Origin: Cydia pomonella
Lineage: Eukaryota; Arthropoda; Insecta; Lepidoptera; Tortricidae
Reading direction: 5' to 3'
DNA: 64,000 nucleotides
Assembly: GCF_033807575.1 (NCBI RefSeq)
Contig: NC_084705.1
Coordinates: 15,494,019-15,558,018, forward strand
Below are positions 45,346 through 56,439 of the stretch, piece by piece. Position 1 is the first letter of the stretch. Every line of letters starts with the position of its first letter. The notes beneath the pieces were generated by a model. The model saw nothing but the letters and a program-made list of their open reading frames with translations, ran no database searches and was not told the origin of the DNA. The translations under genes and the position numbers were made by a program.

Positions 45346-46120
45346 CAAGTTGTCAGATTTAAATGAGTAAGTTGGGATAAAAACCTCAGAAACAGATTAC
45401 CTTCAGTCTTTTATTCATTTTTATTATACCTCGTATTCGTAAAATTCTGCATTATTTAAATTAAAAAAATGAATATGTGAAGACTCAGTTTTTGATTTGA
45501 TATCCTTTCACGTCTCGAAGAAGGCAAGCACATTCCTCAACATAGATTAACCAGTATAATTAGAAAAAATAGCGTCATCTATTTTGCAGAGCAACAAAAC
45601 CGTTTTTTCGATATGGCAACCCTGATGTTTTCCCTGCATAGGAACAAATAAAGTTCTACGCCATCATTAGCTTCACAACATGTGATTAGACGTATTAATT
45701 TGTGTTTCATGGTCATTTGTATGTTATTTCAGCCGTACCGATATGATACTTTATTTACATACAGTTAACGTCGAGTTGAAGTTTATCCTCTGTTTTGGTG
45801 TTTAAATAAGTATCTTGAAGCCTTTTTCAAAGTCGAGATTTAGGTTCGTAACATGGATGCTATTTTGTGCTGCTGTGAGTGAGTGCATGTTTAACTGTTT
45901 ATCAAAGCCGCATAGTTCTGAATTTGGATCGTTAAATATTATGGAAATAAAACTCTTATTTATTTCCCAATTTAAACTCGCTATATAGTGTAAAATATCC
46001 GGTATTGAACTTTATTATAATTGAGTTATTATAGTTAAAATTATGCTTGGTATAAACTGTATGATTTGTCTTTACAATATCTCCTTAGCAATATATCTTA
46101 CAACAAGTAAATAATATAAT
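45346..46120. other. Intergenic, no gene seen
   Basis: AT-rich; no exon or repeat recognised. Confidence 0.45.
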
Positions 46121-46459
46121 GGACCCAGGTACGTCCTTAAACTACGTCCAAAAGAGAGGTATGGGCATTGTGAATGTCATCTCGCTTTGTGTGGTAGGGC
46201 ACAGCCAGTGGATGTCATTCCAGATCTAGAGCAGAGCCCAACTGGGGAAGTACCTCCACCTTACAGAAAACCGCAGCCAAATAACACTAGACCCTACTCA
46301 TAGTGTTGTGTTCCTGCCGGTGAATAAGGTTGCTAGAGCTCAACGAGGGGGGGTCGGCAACGCGCATGTAACTCCTCTGGAGTTGCAAGCGTACATAGGC
46401 TACGGAGACTGCTTACAATCAGGTGGGCCGTATGCTTGTTTGCCACCGACGTAGTATTA
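46121..46459 (+). mobile_element. R1 repeat, near full-length copy (reference copy)
   Basis: Starts GGACCCAGGTACGTCCTTAA, then GGTATGGGCATTGTGAATG, CATCTCGCTTTGTGTGG, GATGTCATTCCAGATC, ACAGAAAACCGCAGCC, then the tail CGGCAACGCGCATGTAACTC...GCTTGTTTGCCACCGACGTA ending in a short A run. Other copies: 8605, 25040 (partial), 26661 and 52701. The last 110 bp equals the 3' end of LINE G. The 5' part is not RT and shows no tRNA-type box B. This looks like a non-autonomous retroelement using a LINE tail. Confidence 0.8.
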
Positions 46460-46478
46460 AAAAATATAAATATCTATA

Positions 46479-46600
46479 TATGACCCTATTTACACATTGA
46501 TTTGTGTTAAATGCAAGTCCATACATCTGATATTTGCGTTTAGTAGCAAAATGAACTCGTACATACATAACACTAATCAATGTGTATATCGGGTCAAATA
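46479..46600. mobile_element. MITE with TGACCC(T/G)AT... inverted ends
   Basis: The left end TATGACCCTATTTACACATT, GATTTGTGTTA is mirrored by TAACACTAATC, AATGTGTATATCGGGTCA. 122 bp, just after the R1 copy. Confidence 0.8.
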
Positions 46601-48533
46601 GGTATGCATATTGACGACGATAGTTCTGGTTCAGAATTGCAGATGGCGCCTCAAAAATAGTTACAAACCTACTCGTGTTACCAGAGGGCTCTATTTGCCC
46701 TTTATATTATATTACTCTTTGCACGTACTTATGAAATGAAAAAATACCGTATATTTTTGAAACACAAAATTATTGCAATTATTCTGTCATGCGTTGGCCT
46801 TTTGAATATTTGCGGAATTTCATAAAGTGACTGCTGTAACGACGAGCTATTTTAATTGCTTCATGAATACAGAGGGAAGTTTGTGCGAGAGACCTATTCT
46901 ACGTTTGCGTTCTAAATTTTGGCAATCATCAGTCCTAAATATTAAGTACATGGTGAGCGGAATGCAAGCGACGACAGCGCACAGCGTAGAAAAAGTATGA
47001 ACAGACAAGGTTTCAACTATTTGACTAACGTCAACTGTCAGTTCTTATATATTGATTGTCGTTATAAAACAAAGTTTCCCAAAAATGATTACAAAAATGA
47101 AACATATGATGGATTGTTTTACACAGTTAAGCACGGCACCTGCTAGTAGCACCTTAGCTTTAACAAAAAAAAAAACAGGATAGTTATATTCGTCAATTTA
47201 GTGTTATATTATATTATTTTGTATGGCGCTTATCCCGGACGCCATGGCGCTCGTCTCTTACCAATAGGCGATGCCACAAAGGGTCGTAGGTACTTATGTC
47301 TTTAACTTGACATGTCATGATACGCCTGCTGACTTACGTTATTTATCTACAAGCTTCAAAATTTCGAAAAGCTTATAATTGAATTGCTAGAGTTTTAAAG
47401 TATTAGCTTCTCCGAGTAGGAGAATGTACCCAATAAAATTTCCATACAATATCAAATTAATTGCCTCACTAGAATACGGCCGACGCACAACAAGTTTGTT
47501 AACATTTAAATCTTCACTAGGCCCATTGTTGAACGAACTGAGCGAGCGACTTTAGTGTGCTCAAGCTCATTTACATAGACAAAGGTGAAATAAGGGAACA
47601 ATGCTTGTATGTACAACAGGCCACAAAGTTTGCGTGTTATTTACAATATGCTTCCTAATTTCTGCACGTTATAGACTTGAAAGATGCCGAGCTTCGGCGC
47701 TTGCAGTACGGAACTATTATTATTCGGATTGGAAGCGTTGAAGCCAGTTTTTGGGTGTGGCTTCGTAGTTGTTAGATCTGGTTTTGACTTCTGTTATACG
47801 AGTTAGGCTTACGGAGAATCATTTTAAATATAAATTTGTATTACGTTGATTGTGTTCTATCGATAATAAAGTAGGTAATAATGATCAATAAGTTACCTAT
47901 ATAATGTTTTCAAAGAGATTCATATATATATATATTCAATATTCGTGTGTGGGTACGTTACGGACTTATAAGATTATCCGGATAGGGTACATTGGCCAAA
48001 AAGTGTGTCCACATGAGAAGTCAAGGTGGGCCGTTGCATCTCTTTCTAATTAGGGTGACCATGAGTTATAATATAACTCATATTATATTATGTATCTGGG
48101 ATATTAGGATAACGTGGAATATATAGTTTGGCCAAGATCTTTTCTCATTCATGCATAGTCAGAGAGAATCTTACTGTCTTTTTGCTGTGCTAGTATTATG
48201 GCCCCTGAAAAGGGATGGATATAGTTTATTCTCTTCTGTAAAACGCTTCACAAAATCTTACTTAATTTAGTCGTCCTAAAAACTGTTACTGATAGTTGTA
48301 CCGGACCGCAACCATGATCGATCGTCAGGAAGGTGGTCCACCGTAACTTCTGTCAAGAACACAGGTATGAGTAAAAGAGAGAGAGACAGATATGCTGACA
48401 GGATCAGGGTCGCGGTCCGCTTCGCCCGTTTATTATAGTTTTTAAGAAAGGCGCTTGTCAATGGAGCGTAATAGAGATTAGAGAGAAACATATTATCTTT
48501 TTCTTACGATAGTATTATGGAGCTTGTTAGAAT
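46601..48533. other. Long stretch without genes
   Basis: About 1.9 kb with no credible exon. TATATATATATA at 47925-47936 is a short microsatellite. Confidence 0.4.
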
Positions 48534-48620
48534 CGAGCCTACCGCGAACGCCGAAGTTCGCAAATTGTGAGCATCTTTCTCTGTCACTCTTAGCTCCTTT
48601 ATATCTCCATGTATAAATTA
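48534..48620. repeat. Half copy of the CCTACCGCGAA MITE
   Basis: GAGCCTACCGCGAACGCCG, AAGTTCGCAAATTGTGAGC and ATCTTTCTCTGTCACTC match the left half of the element at 48889-49020. Confidence 0.65.
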
Positions 48621-48632
48621 TTAACTAATATA

Positions 48633-48755
48633 AACGGGACTTAATCGCGTATCAAGTTTTATGTTTACGTCCGACGTTCCGAGAACGGCGTTGTCTCGAA
48701 GAAGACTGGCTAAAGTTGACATCAATATCTTCTAGCCGCGCGAGTTTTTCGAACT
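48633..48755. repeat. Left half of the AACGGGACTTAATCGCG element
   Basis: AACGGGACTTAATCGCGTAT, GAGAACGGCGTTGTCTCG, AGACTGGCTAAAGTTGACAT and AGCCGCGCGAGTTTTTCG are related to 36797-36975. The right end is missing. Confidence 0.7.
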
Positions 48756-48888
48756 ATTCGCACTTGGTCTTGTTTATTGACTTGAACATTTTGCGCACTA
48801 GGGATGTTACTCTGTCGACACACAACACTAACAATATACAATTTTTCTAATGTCGATATTCGTTCTCGCTTACACATACTAATAACTG

Positions 48889-49020
48889 GGGGCCTACCGC
48901 AATAACCAAAATTCGCGAATTGCGGGGATCTTTCTCTTTTGCTCTCACTAAGACGTAATAAGAGTGACAGAAAAACGCCCGCAATTGATGAACTTCGATT
49001 TTTGCGTTTATAGCCCTGGA
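48889..49020. mobile_element. MITE with GGGCCTACCGCAA ends
   Basis: The left arm GGGGGCCTACCGCAATAACC, ATTCGCGAATTGCGGGGATC pairs imperfectly with CGCCCGCAATTGATGAAC, TTTTTGCGTTTATAGCCC. The middle is AAGACGTAATAAGAGTGACA. Confidence 0.75.
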
Positions 49021-49069
49021 TTCCATGTGGATGAGATTTATATTTTCTAATTAAAATACTTACTACTGC

Positions 49070-49205
49070 GAAGAAATTGAAAGGTGTATGTGAAGTCCCT
49101 AATCCGCATTGGGATAGCGTGGGGACTATAGCCCGAGCCATCTCGCACATGAGAGGAGGCCTGTTGTGCCCAGCAGTGGGACGTATATAGGCTGAATTAT
49201 TATAT
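49070..49205 (+). repeat. SINE 3'-end fragment (family of 35856-36172)
   Basis: GTATGTGAAGTCCCTAATCC, GGGGACTATAGCCCGAGCC, ACATGAGAGGAGGCCTG and CCCAGCAGTGGGACGTATA are followed by TAGGCTGAATTATTATAT. The tRNA-like head is missing. Confidence 0.85.
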
Positions 49206-50996
49206 AATTAAAATACTTAAGGTGTTACGATGCCGGACATGTGTTTGAAAATTAATAAATGGCGGCCGTTAGCCGCCTCTGTCGAACTCAAAACTGGTCA
49301 CGATTTTTCATTTGTAGTCTGCCTCTTTCGCACTCATGGTATGTTCATATGTGTGATGGCTATTTGAGTACTTAATAAGAATTGTGTAAACTGATTCACA
49401 TCGTGCCGACATCATGGTCACCCTAATGTGTTTGACAATTATCGTCTTGTATTTTTATCGTAAAATTGAATGATTGTGGTTCATCTGTGAAAATATATAC
49501 CACAATCAGCAAAACTTTCACTTCTACCAACCTGGCACACAACATTTTTTACCCATTTTTAAATATTTCGCAATGAAATGCTGAGCCCCACCATTCACGT
49601 ATTTTGGAAATATCTCGAAAATATGTCATCAAGTTGGGGATACTCGTACCAATTAATATTCAAAGTTACTACAATGTCTACTAGGGTTGTGTCCATTTAC
49701 AAATCCTAGGGCAGAATTGTATCCCAATAAATTCTTTTGGATTATAAGAACATGTTAAACTACTTTTAGGGGACCTGTAATTACCATATTTTTGTAAATA
49801 TTGAATTTAAAATATCCTTCGGCACCAACCAGTATGACCTTTTGATTTTAACTAAATCAATCAATAGCAATGAAAACAATTATAACGGCTAGTGAAAGTA
49901 ACTATTCAAAATATTCAAGTTTATATTATTTGATTAAATCTATTACATACGGTAAATAATATAACATATGATAAAATACGTCTGAGGCTGGCAATATTTC
50001 GGGAGTGTAAACGGAGACAGTTGGTGTCATCGCGTCAGGCGCGTTGCATTTGTCTACGTCGAGATTGCGGCTCGTGTATATTTGCAAGTGCGGAAAATAG
50101 GATTCCAAAAAAAAAATATATATATCCTGTAGAGGGCGGTAGTTAGGTATGTCTACTGACAACTAAATAAAAGAAGCCTGCATCACTGTATACAAGACAG
50201 CTGTAATCGAATCTTTATCTACGTCATGCCGTTCTTCTCTCTGAAGTGACGCTACCTTCAAAATTCACTTGCGATAAAATTCTCATCAATTAATCGATTA
50301 TCGAATTGCCGCCTAAGAAGTTTCACAACAGCCTTACTGATTATAAAGGTACAACTTTTGATAGCACCCTCCTACGACAGTGACGAATTTTACAAGGCCT
50401 CAGTGATGACATTAACACAAGAAAAGCATTGTCACTCCAGCTTTTAAAATTGCGGTTTTACATATTTGGGCTGTATTTTACACCCCATCGTATTAGACTT
50501 GTCAAAATAAACCAGAGTAGCACAAACTAAGAGTTTAATTAAAGAGTCGCCATACGATGAAATATAAATAAATAAATATAAATAAATATAGTAAAATTAT
50601 AGTAAAATTGTATTATTGCTTTTAAACCGTTACCTATAAACTTTATCAAAAAAAAGAAAAAGTGTTCACTTTTTGGCAAAAAAATTAATTTTATTGGACT
50701 TAAGCCGTTAATTGAAATTGGCTCATGTTATCTTTTTTTTGTTTGAATACTGTTTTTATACTTTTATGCACATAAATTGGTTAATAATATCTCAATACTT
50801 TAATTACAAATTTTGCAAATACCTACGATTATAAATTCAAAAGTTTTGTAAGACGACGACGTAGAGCAATCATTGAACAATGGAGTTCTGTATGATATAA
50901 TGTTTTTATTTCAATACATAATGGGATATTAATTTCATTAGCAGCATTTACAGGCGCGCAGGCGAATCAATGTATTTTTTCTGTAAGTACATCAAG

Positions 50997-50998
<2 letters not shown>
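49206..50998. other. Long stretch without genes
   Basis: AT-rich; no credible exon or repeat recognised in about 1.8 kb. Confidence 0.4.

Positions 50999-51043
<45 letters not shown>
50999..51043. repeat. (AT)n microsatellite
   Basis: Uninterrupted AT dinucleotides for about 45 bases. Confidence 0.97.
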
Positions 51044-51044
<1 letters not shown>

Positions 51045-51507
51045 TGATATACTTTTATTTCATCATCATTAAACGACGTGCAAAATGATACATGTTAATA
51101 ATACTAACCAAATATAAGCAAACTAAAACTAAAAAACAACATACTCGTACTTAAATACTAGCAAACTTGAAGAAGTAAACAATAATAGGTCATACTTACA
51201 ACAGTTTGTTTGAGACCAGCGCTCGTTTGGTGATTGAAATATCGGCCCTGAAGAAAGAATCAATTAAGTGACCTCGGTAAAGGACGGCGTCTTTATAACA
51301 GTTTGCGGGTAACAAATGACGGTCAAAGGTCGGAAATGTGACTGAATACTTCTTTAGCAGATAATTTTGGACCTTTGAAATATAGGACAGGACTGGCAAT
51401 TCATTGAGAATATATCGGTTATATTGCGCACCTTTTGGACCGGCACATTCACTATAATTTAATATGAAAGCGTAGTAGCAGGAATGTATCGTCAGATTAC
51501 TGATATG

Positions 51508-52069
51508 GGCATTTTCAGTTAAAAGTGTACCATTTACTTTTCTTCGACAAATTATGTATGGGTTATTTCAAATCAAAGGGCAATATAGTTTTAATTATTA
51601 GATCTATATCCAATATACCTAACTATGATAACTGATCTATCAGTGACTAAAGTTACTTTTTTGGTAGAAGAACTATCACTTTCTAATCAATCAATCAATC
51701 AATCAATCAATATTTATTTACAGATAAAATATAATACAATGCTTGCAAATACAGTTTGACACTGACAGATTAGTATCATATTGAAAACAGATCTAATAAC
51801 TAAAACTAAAATTGGCCTGTCAGAATCAGGACTATTGACTGAAACAAAGAAAAACAATGTCTCCCAGATTTTCATATAAATTTTGGGCCACAAAACTGTG
51901 TGGCAGTCTATACAAAATTTATGGCAAAATGCATCACGAAACTGATTTTATTGCGGACAATTTTATTCCTTTTTTAAATAGATATTCTTCGTGATTCTGA
52001 GTAGAAATAATCCAAAAGTTGATGGTGCTTGGAAAAAAGTAAAAGGTACACTTTAAACTGAAAATGTCC
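51508..52069. mobile_element. TIR element, 36-bp ends, with nested (AATC)n tail
   Basis: The left end GGCATTTTCAGTTAAAAGTG and right end CACTTTAAACTGAAAATGTCC are inverted complements with few changes, continuing over TACCATTTACTTTT. The interior has an (AATC)n run (51685-51710) followed by TATTTATTTACAG, which looks like the reverse-oriented 3' end of a LINE inserted here. Confidence 0.78.
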
Positions 52070-52434
52070 ACATACAAATCATAGTATAAAATCCTTTAAA
52101 AATTGACCATGTTAAAAAGCAATGTTTTTTTCTGTGCAAAGTACCAATTCAGGCATTGATTCAATAAACCACTCGGTACTCATACGTCCTTTGCTATGCA
52201 TTCATTCGTACCTATTTAAATTAATTGGTACTACATCGGTGGAAACATATTTCAAAGTAAAACCGAAGGTTCTTTGAAGTCTACGCTTTCTACAAAACTG
52301 TGTGGTCGACGAATTTCGAAGAACTTAGAACTTCTTATTTAATTAAGTAAATATTAAGTACCTATCAACTGTTGGAACTTTTTAGAAGTCTAATCTTTTA
52401 TTAGACAGGTGAACTTGACGAATTAGGGCCTGTT

Positions 52435-52562
52435 TCACAATGTCTAAGTCCTGAATACGCTACTTTCCACTTATCCAACGAATAGAGTCATCGTTGTCGT
52501 TTCACAATCTTCAAATAAGTTTTACTGGTAGATAAAGTGCTACATTTTGGAAGAAGTATCTG
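52435..52562. repeat. Possible half MITE, GGGCCTGTTTCACAATG
   Basis: TTAGGGCCTGTTTCACAATG resembles a common lepidopteran MITE end. The matching right end was not found. Confidence 0.35.
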
Positions 52563-52700
52563 ACAGTTAATTTATTTATTTTATTGAGGAACTTGAAACT
52601 TCGTAGAAATACATTGTGGTAGACAAATGTCACGGTTGTCAAATTATTAAAAAAAAAAAAATTCTACTGCTATCCAATATTATGCTAGCAGTAGGGTCAA

Positions 52701-53047
52701 AGTGCGTCGGTGGCAAACAAGCATACGGCCCGCCTGATGGTAAGCAGTCTCCGTAGCATATGTACGCCGGCAACTCCTGAGTAGTTACATGCGCGTTGCC
52801 AACCCTAACCCCCCCCCCCCCTCGTTGAACTCTGGCAACCTTACTCACCGGCAGGAACACAACACTATGAGTAAGGTCTAGTGTGTTATTTGGCTGCTGT
52901 TTTCTGTAAGGTGGAGGTATTTCCCCAGTTGGGCTCTGCTCTACATCTGGAATGACATCCACTGGCTGTGCCTACCACACAAAGCGAGATGATATTCACA
53001 ATGTCCATACCTCTCTTGTGGACGTAGTTTAAGGACGTACCCGGGTC
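52701..53047 (-). repeat. R1 repeat, near full-length copy
   Basis: Collinear reverse copy of 46121-46459 from GCGTCGGTGGCAAACAAGCA to GGACGTACCCGGGTC. It includes a poly-C run (52810-52820). The 107-codon frame over it has no known domain. Confidence 0.85.
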
Positions 53048-53074
53048 AAAAAAGTTAAAAGTGTCTCCTTTAAT

Positions 53075-53303
53075 AGTACATTACGATACAAGTGCGAAAA
53101 ATAGGAAATTCGAAACGAGTGGCGATAAATTAAAACACGACCGAAGGGAGTGTTTTAAATCGACACGAGTTGCGAATTACCTATTCGCACATGTATCGTA
53201 CAACGTTTTACAGTACATATGGCCCTTTAAATGTTTGACACAGTAACGTAATATGCTAATTTTCGCACTAGTGCGGTAAAGTAGCACCATATGTACTGTA
53301 AAA
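53075..53303. repeat. Inverted-repeat sequence with CGATACAAGTGCGAAAA and perfect 17-bp arms
   Basis: CGATACAAGTGCGAAAAATA (53089) and TTCGCACATGTATCG (53184) face each other around ATTCGAAACGAG/TCGACACGAGTT words. A second pair, TTTTACAGTACATATGG (53206-53222) and CCATATGTACTGTAAAA (53287-53303), is exact. Two foldbacks side by side. Confidence 0.75.
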
Positions 53304-53726
53304 ATAGTTTACAATCCCATTATTGTTATCTTACTAAAGGGGTAAATCAAGGAATGAATTTTCGAAAACTGTAATAAGTATATTTTCTTGTTTTTTAATA
53401 ATTTTCAAGTCAATCACTCAAAAAAACTTTTCGTGACTGATGCAAACATGAATTAAAGTCCTTGGGGAATACATTTTCTTAAACAGCTGAAAGCCTTTTT
53501 CTTGTTTTTTAATAACATGTTTTTTACAAAGTTACTTACACATTTCTCGTTAAAAAAAATTTTTGACTTCTGGTACAAACTTTCACGCTTTTATCCCCCT
53601 TAGGGAACAAATACTGAAAAACCACTGTAATTGCTTTTCTTGAATCCCCCCACTCTAAAAACTGTTTGGCATTAACTTATCCAGGAGTTGAATTTTAATA
53701 AATCGCTTCTTACTTCTTGTACACAT
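53304..53726. other. Intergenic, no gene seen
   Basis: The phrase TTTCTTGTTTTTTAATAA appears twice (about 53385 and 53500), a diverged duplication of about 110 bp. No exon. Confidence 0.4.
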
Positions 53727-55900
53727 TATTTATTTATTTAATCTTTATTGCACATAAGAAAAACAATCTTATAGTACAAAAGGCGGACTTAATGCCATGA
53801 AGCATTCTCTACCAGTCAACCTTAAGGCTGAGCAGAGAGATTGTGAGCGGTGCTACAATTACAATAGCGAAACAAATCAAACAAAAATACATATAACTAC
53901 AAATATAATACACACATACACAATATATATAAATAAAAAGACGAAACATATGAAGCTACAAAATAAATACATTAAGAATCTTTCATTCTGCTAGCAAAGA
54001 AAGCACGTAATGATTTTTTGTTTTTTGAAAGCGAACTTATTTGACATGAACCCGGTCCGGTGAAGAGGGATGGACAGAGACATATTGCCAGAAGAGCGAA
54101 GTTGACGGTCGCGGGTAACGCCATAATATTGAAAGAAGGATTTAAGGTATTCAGGAGAATGTGGATCGTTAAGCACAGAAAAAAAACGTGGAAAGCAAGC
54201 GAATATTGCGTCGTTGACGAATGGGAAGCCAGCCAAGTTGTGCGCGAAAAGAAGAAACGTGATCATATTTGTGGAGGCAAAAAACGAAGCGAATGCAGTT
54301 ATTAAGCAGGCAGTCCAATTTTTCGAGAAGCTCTTCGTTTAAGTCCGGATAACACACATCACCATCGCATCACAGATCGCTTTTTAGCGATAAGTCCGCC
54401 TGTTGTTACCTACTTACTTATGTCCTTTTTTTTTGTTTGTAACATGTATGTTTCTTTGTAGTGCACAATAAAGTATTTTATTATTATTATTATCACCATA
54501 ATCAATAATGGGCAATATAAGGGTGTTAATTAGTGCAACTTTAGTTTTGATCGGTAAGAAGTGCTTCATTTTGTTGAGAGAATGAAGTGAGCTCATGACC
54601 TTACGGCTGATTTCAGTAACCTGTGCTCTCCAACTCAAGGTACTGTCTAAAAGAACACCCAGGTCTGTAATACTTTGACTAAATATTATTGGGTAGCCGT
54701 TAAAGTTTACTGGTGCAAGTGCGTCCAAGTCTAGTTTAGTAAGCTGTTTGGAACTATCTATAACAATAGCTTGGCACTTAGACGGATTTACAAAGAGGCG
54801 AAACCTCCCGGACCACTGCTGGATATGTAAAAGGTCCAGGTTTAGTTTACCAATGCAAGTTGGAACGTCAGTCACGGAGCACTGGTCATAGAGTTGCAAG
54901 TCATCAGCATACAGATGGTAGGAACAGCGAAGGTCAGGTGTGATAAAATTAATAAAGGTAGAAAAAAGAAGTGGAGATAAGATACCTCCTTGAGGCACGC
55001 CAGTCGCCAGATCACACCAGTCAGACAAAGACCGGTCAACTCGGACTGCCTGCTGGCGGCCTCGCAAGTAGACAGCAAACCAGTTAAGGGCTATTTCAGA
55101 GACACTCATATGTTTGAGCAAGGCAAGGAGAATGTCATGGTCAACGATATTAAACGTGTTAGAAAAGTCGATAAGAATAAGCACCGTGACCATTTGCCTC
55201 TCCATGCCTCGCCTGATGTCTTCTGTTACCTTGAGAAGCGCAGTACTGGTGCTATGACTTGGTCGGAAACCTGACTGCAAAGGGCTTAAAAGGTTATGCG
55301 AGTAAACGAACACGGAAAGTTGTTTATGAACAACTGCCTCAGCTATTTTCGAGAGGAAAGGAAGAATTGAAATGGGCCGAAAGTTACTGAGAGTGATGGG
55401 ATTACTAATTTTAGGCAGTGGAATCACGCTTGACGAAATGCTTTACGCCAAAGAGAAGGGAATTCACCAGTGGCCAGTGAAGTGTTGATGATGTCAGCAA
55501 GTACAGGAAGTACGCAGTCGAGGAACGACACAATCATGTAACGACTCACATCATCACAACCTACGGCTTTTGACTTGATAGCTTTAATAATGACCTTTGT
55601 GTCAAATTCAGAAACTGGACAGAATGAGAAAGAATCTGAGATAAGAGAAATCAAAGAAGATATGTTAGAAAGTGTAATGGCCTTAGTAGCGGTGTCAACA
55701 GAAGGAGCGAAGGAAAAATGCCTGTTAAGGTCATTGAGAGAAAATAAACTGCCATTAAAACTGTTGGGGGGGTTTCCCAGGCCAAGAGATCTGAGGAATT
55801 TCCAAACATCGGCCATAGACGAAGAGGAAACATTACGGTGAATAAATTTTATTATAAGTGTAGCTAACTTGATGTGCAAAATTCAACTTTCTAGCTTATA
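53727..55900 (-). pseudogene. LINE H: jockey/CR1-like reverse transcriptase, frameshifted and interrupted
   Basis: Minus strand, 5' to 3'. The frame 55879-55424 (pre-RT region, KSKAVGCDDVSRYMI and GEFPSLWRKA) shifts near 55425 into 55427-54492 with ISILPFLSKIAEAVVHKQL, motif A LIDFSNTFNIVDHD, VPQGGILSPLLF and the catalytic YADD. The thumb reaches IIDYGD, where a 126-bp insertion (54366-54491) interrupts it. Coding resumes at VCYPDLNEELLEKL and, after another frameshift near 54190, runs to about 53991. The 3' end is AATAAAGATTAAATAAATA (53760-53727). Catalytic residues are intact, but the frameshifts and insertion disable it. The start and endonuclease are missing (5' truncation). Confidence 0.9.
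54366..54491 (+). mobile_element. Short retroelement 3' end nested in LINE H, 8-bp target duplication
   Basis: A hairpin GATCGCTTTTTAGCGAT and AAGTCCGCCTGTTGTTACC lead to TGCACAATAAAGTATTTTA and (TTA)n. Direct repeats ATCACCAT lie at 54358-54365 and 54492-54499. Removing it with one repeat copy rejoins the LINE H frame exactly. The sequence looks like the last 126 bp of another LINE or SINE family. Confidence 0.88.
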
Positions 55901-55984
55901 CCTCAAAGTCTTCAAATTCATGGTAAGTAACCATGTTTTATTTTAAGACTACAACATAATATATGTAACCGTAGAATTTTAGTC

Positions 55985-56207
55985 GTATCTCCGCTGACGC
56001 AGGCCTGCCGGGCCCGCCGCACCGTGTGTACTTCAACGAGCGGCTCACCCGCACTAACCGCCTGCTGTACCACCGAGTTCGTGAAGAGTGTAGGAATCAA
56101 CAGTGGAGGTTTGCGTGGGTGAAGAGAGGCCGCGTGTACGCTCGGCAAACAGGCGGTCTGCATCAGCTCGGACGCTGATATTGAACGGGTTTTTGGGAGC
56201 ACTGGTT
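55985..56207 (+). pseudogene. LINE I ORF1 C-terminal (FP-like) domain remnant
   Basis: The plus frame reads VYFNERLTRTNRLLYHRVRE, then WRFAWVKRGRVYARQTGG. A one-base shift then gives SSDADIERVFG and a stop. This is the C-terminal domain seen in ORF1 proteins of many insect LINEs (FP-protein-like), with the conserved NE-LT, F-W---GR---R and C-terminal D-I-- motifs. Residues before it are lost, and GC content is higher than the surroundings. It belongs with the endonuclease at 56460-56949. Confidence 0.8.
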
Positions 56208-56439
56208 GAGCTGCCCGTTTGAAGGAATAGGACTATAGATATAGGTTAATTCATATATTTTGTGGTTTTTTGATAGGGTATGGCAATGCAAACTTTATTA
56301 ATGCATCTATTAATACTATGTATGTTTTTTCATTTCTACACATCGTACCGACTGTTTTGCCTTCAATATAAAATAACTATTTATATTCGTTACATCATCT
56401 TATCTATGTATCACTGCATGACTCAAACCAAACCAGTTA

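Noticed and set aside
48722..49150. 142-codon minus-strand frame
   Set aside because: It spans the end of one repeat, a MITE and a SINE tail; no domain and no splice signals.
52639..52962. 107-codon minus-strand frame, proline-rich start
   Set aside because: It covers the R1 repeat; other R1 copies break the frame in different places, so it is not conserved coding.
54990..55841. Plus-strand frames at 54990-55274 and 55575-55841
   Set aside because: Antisense shadows of LINE H coding sequence.
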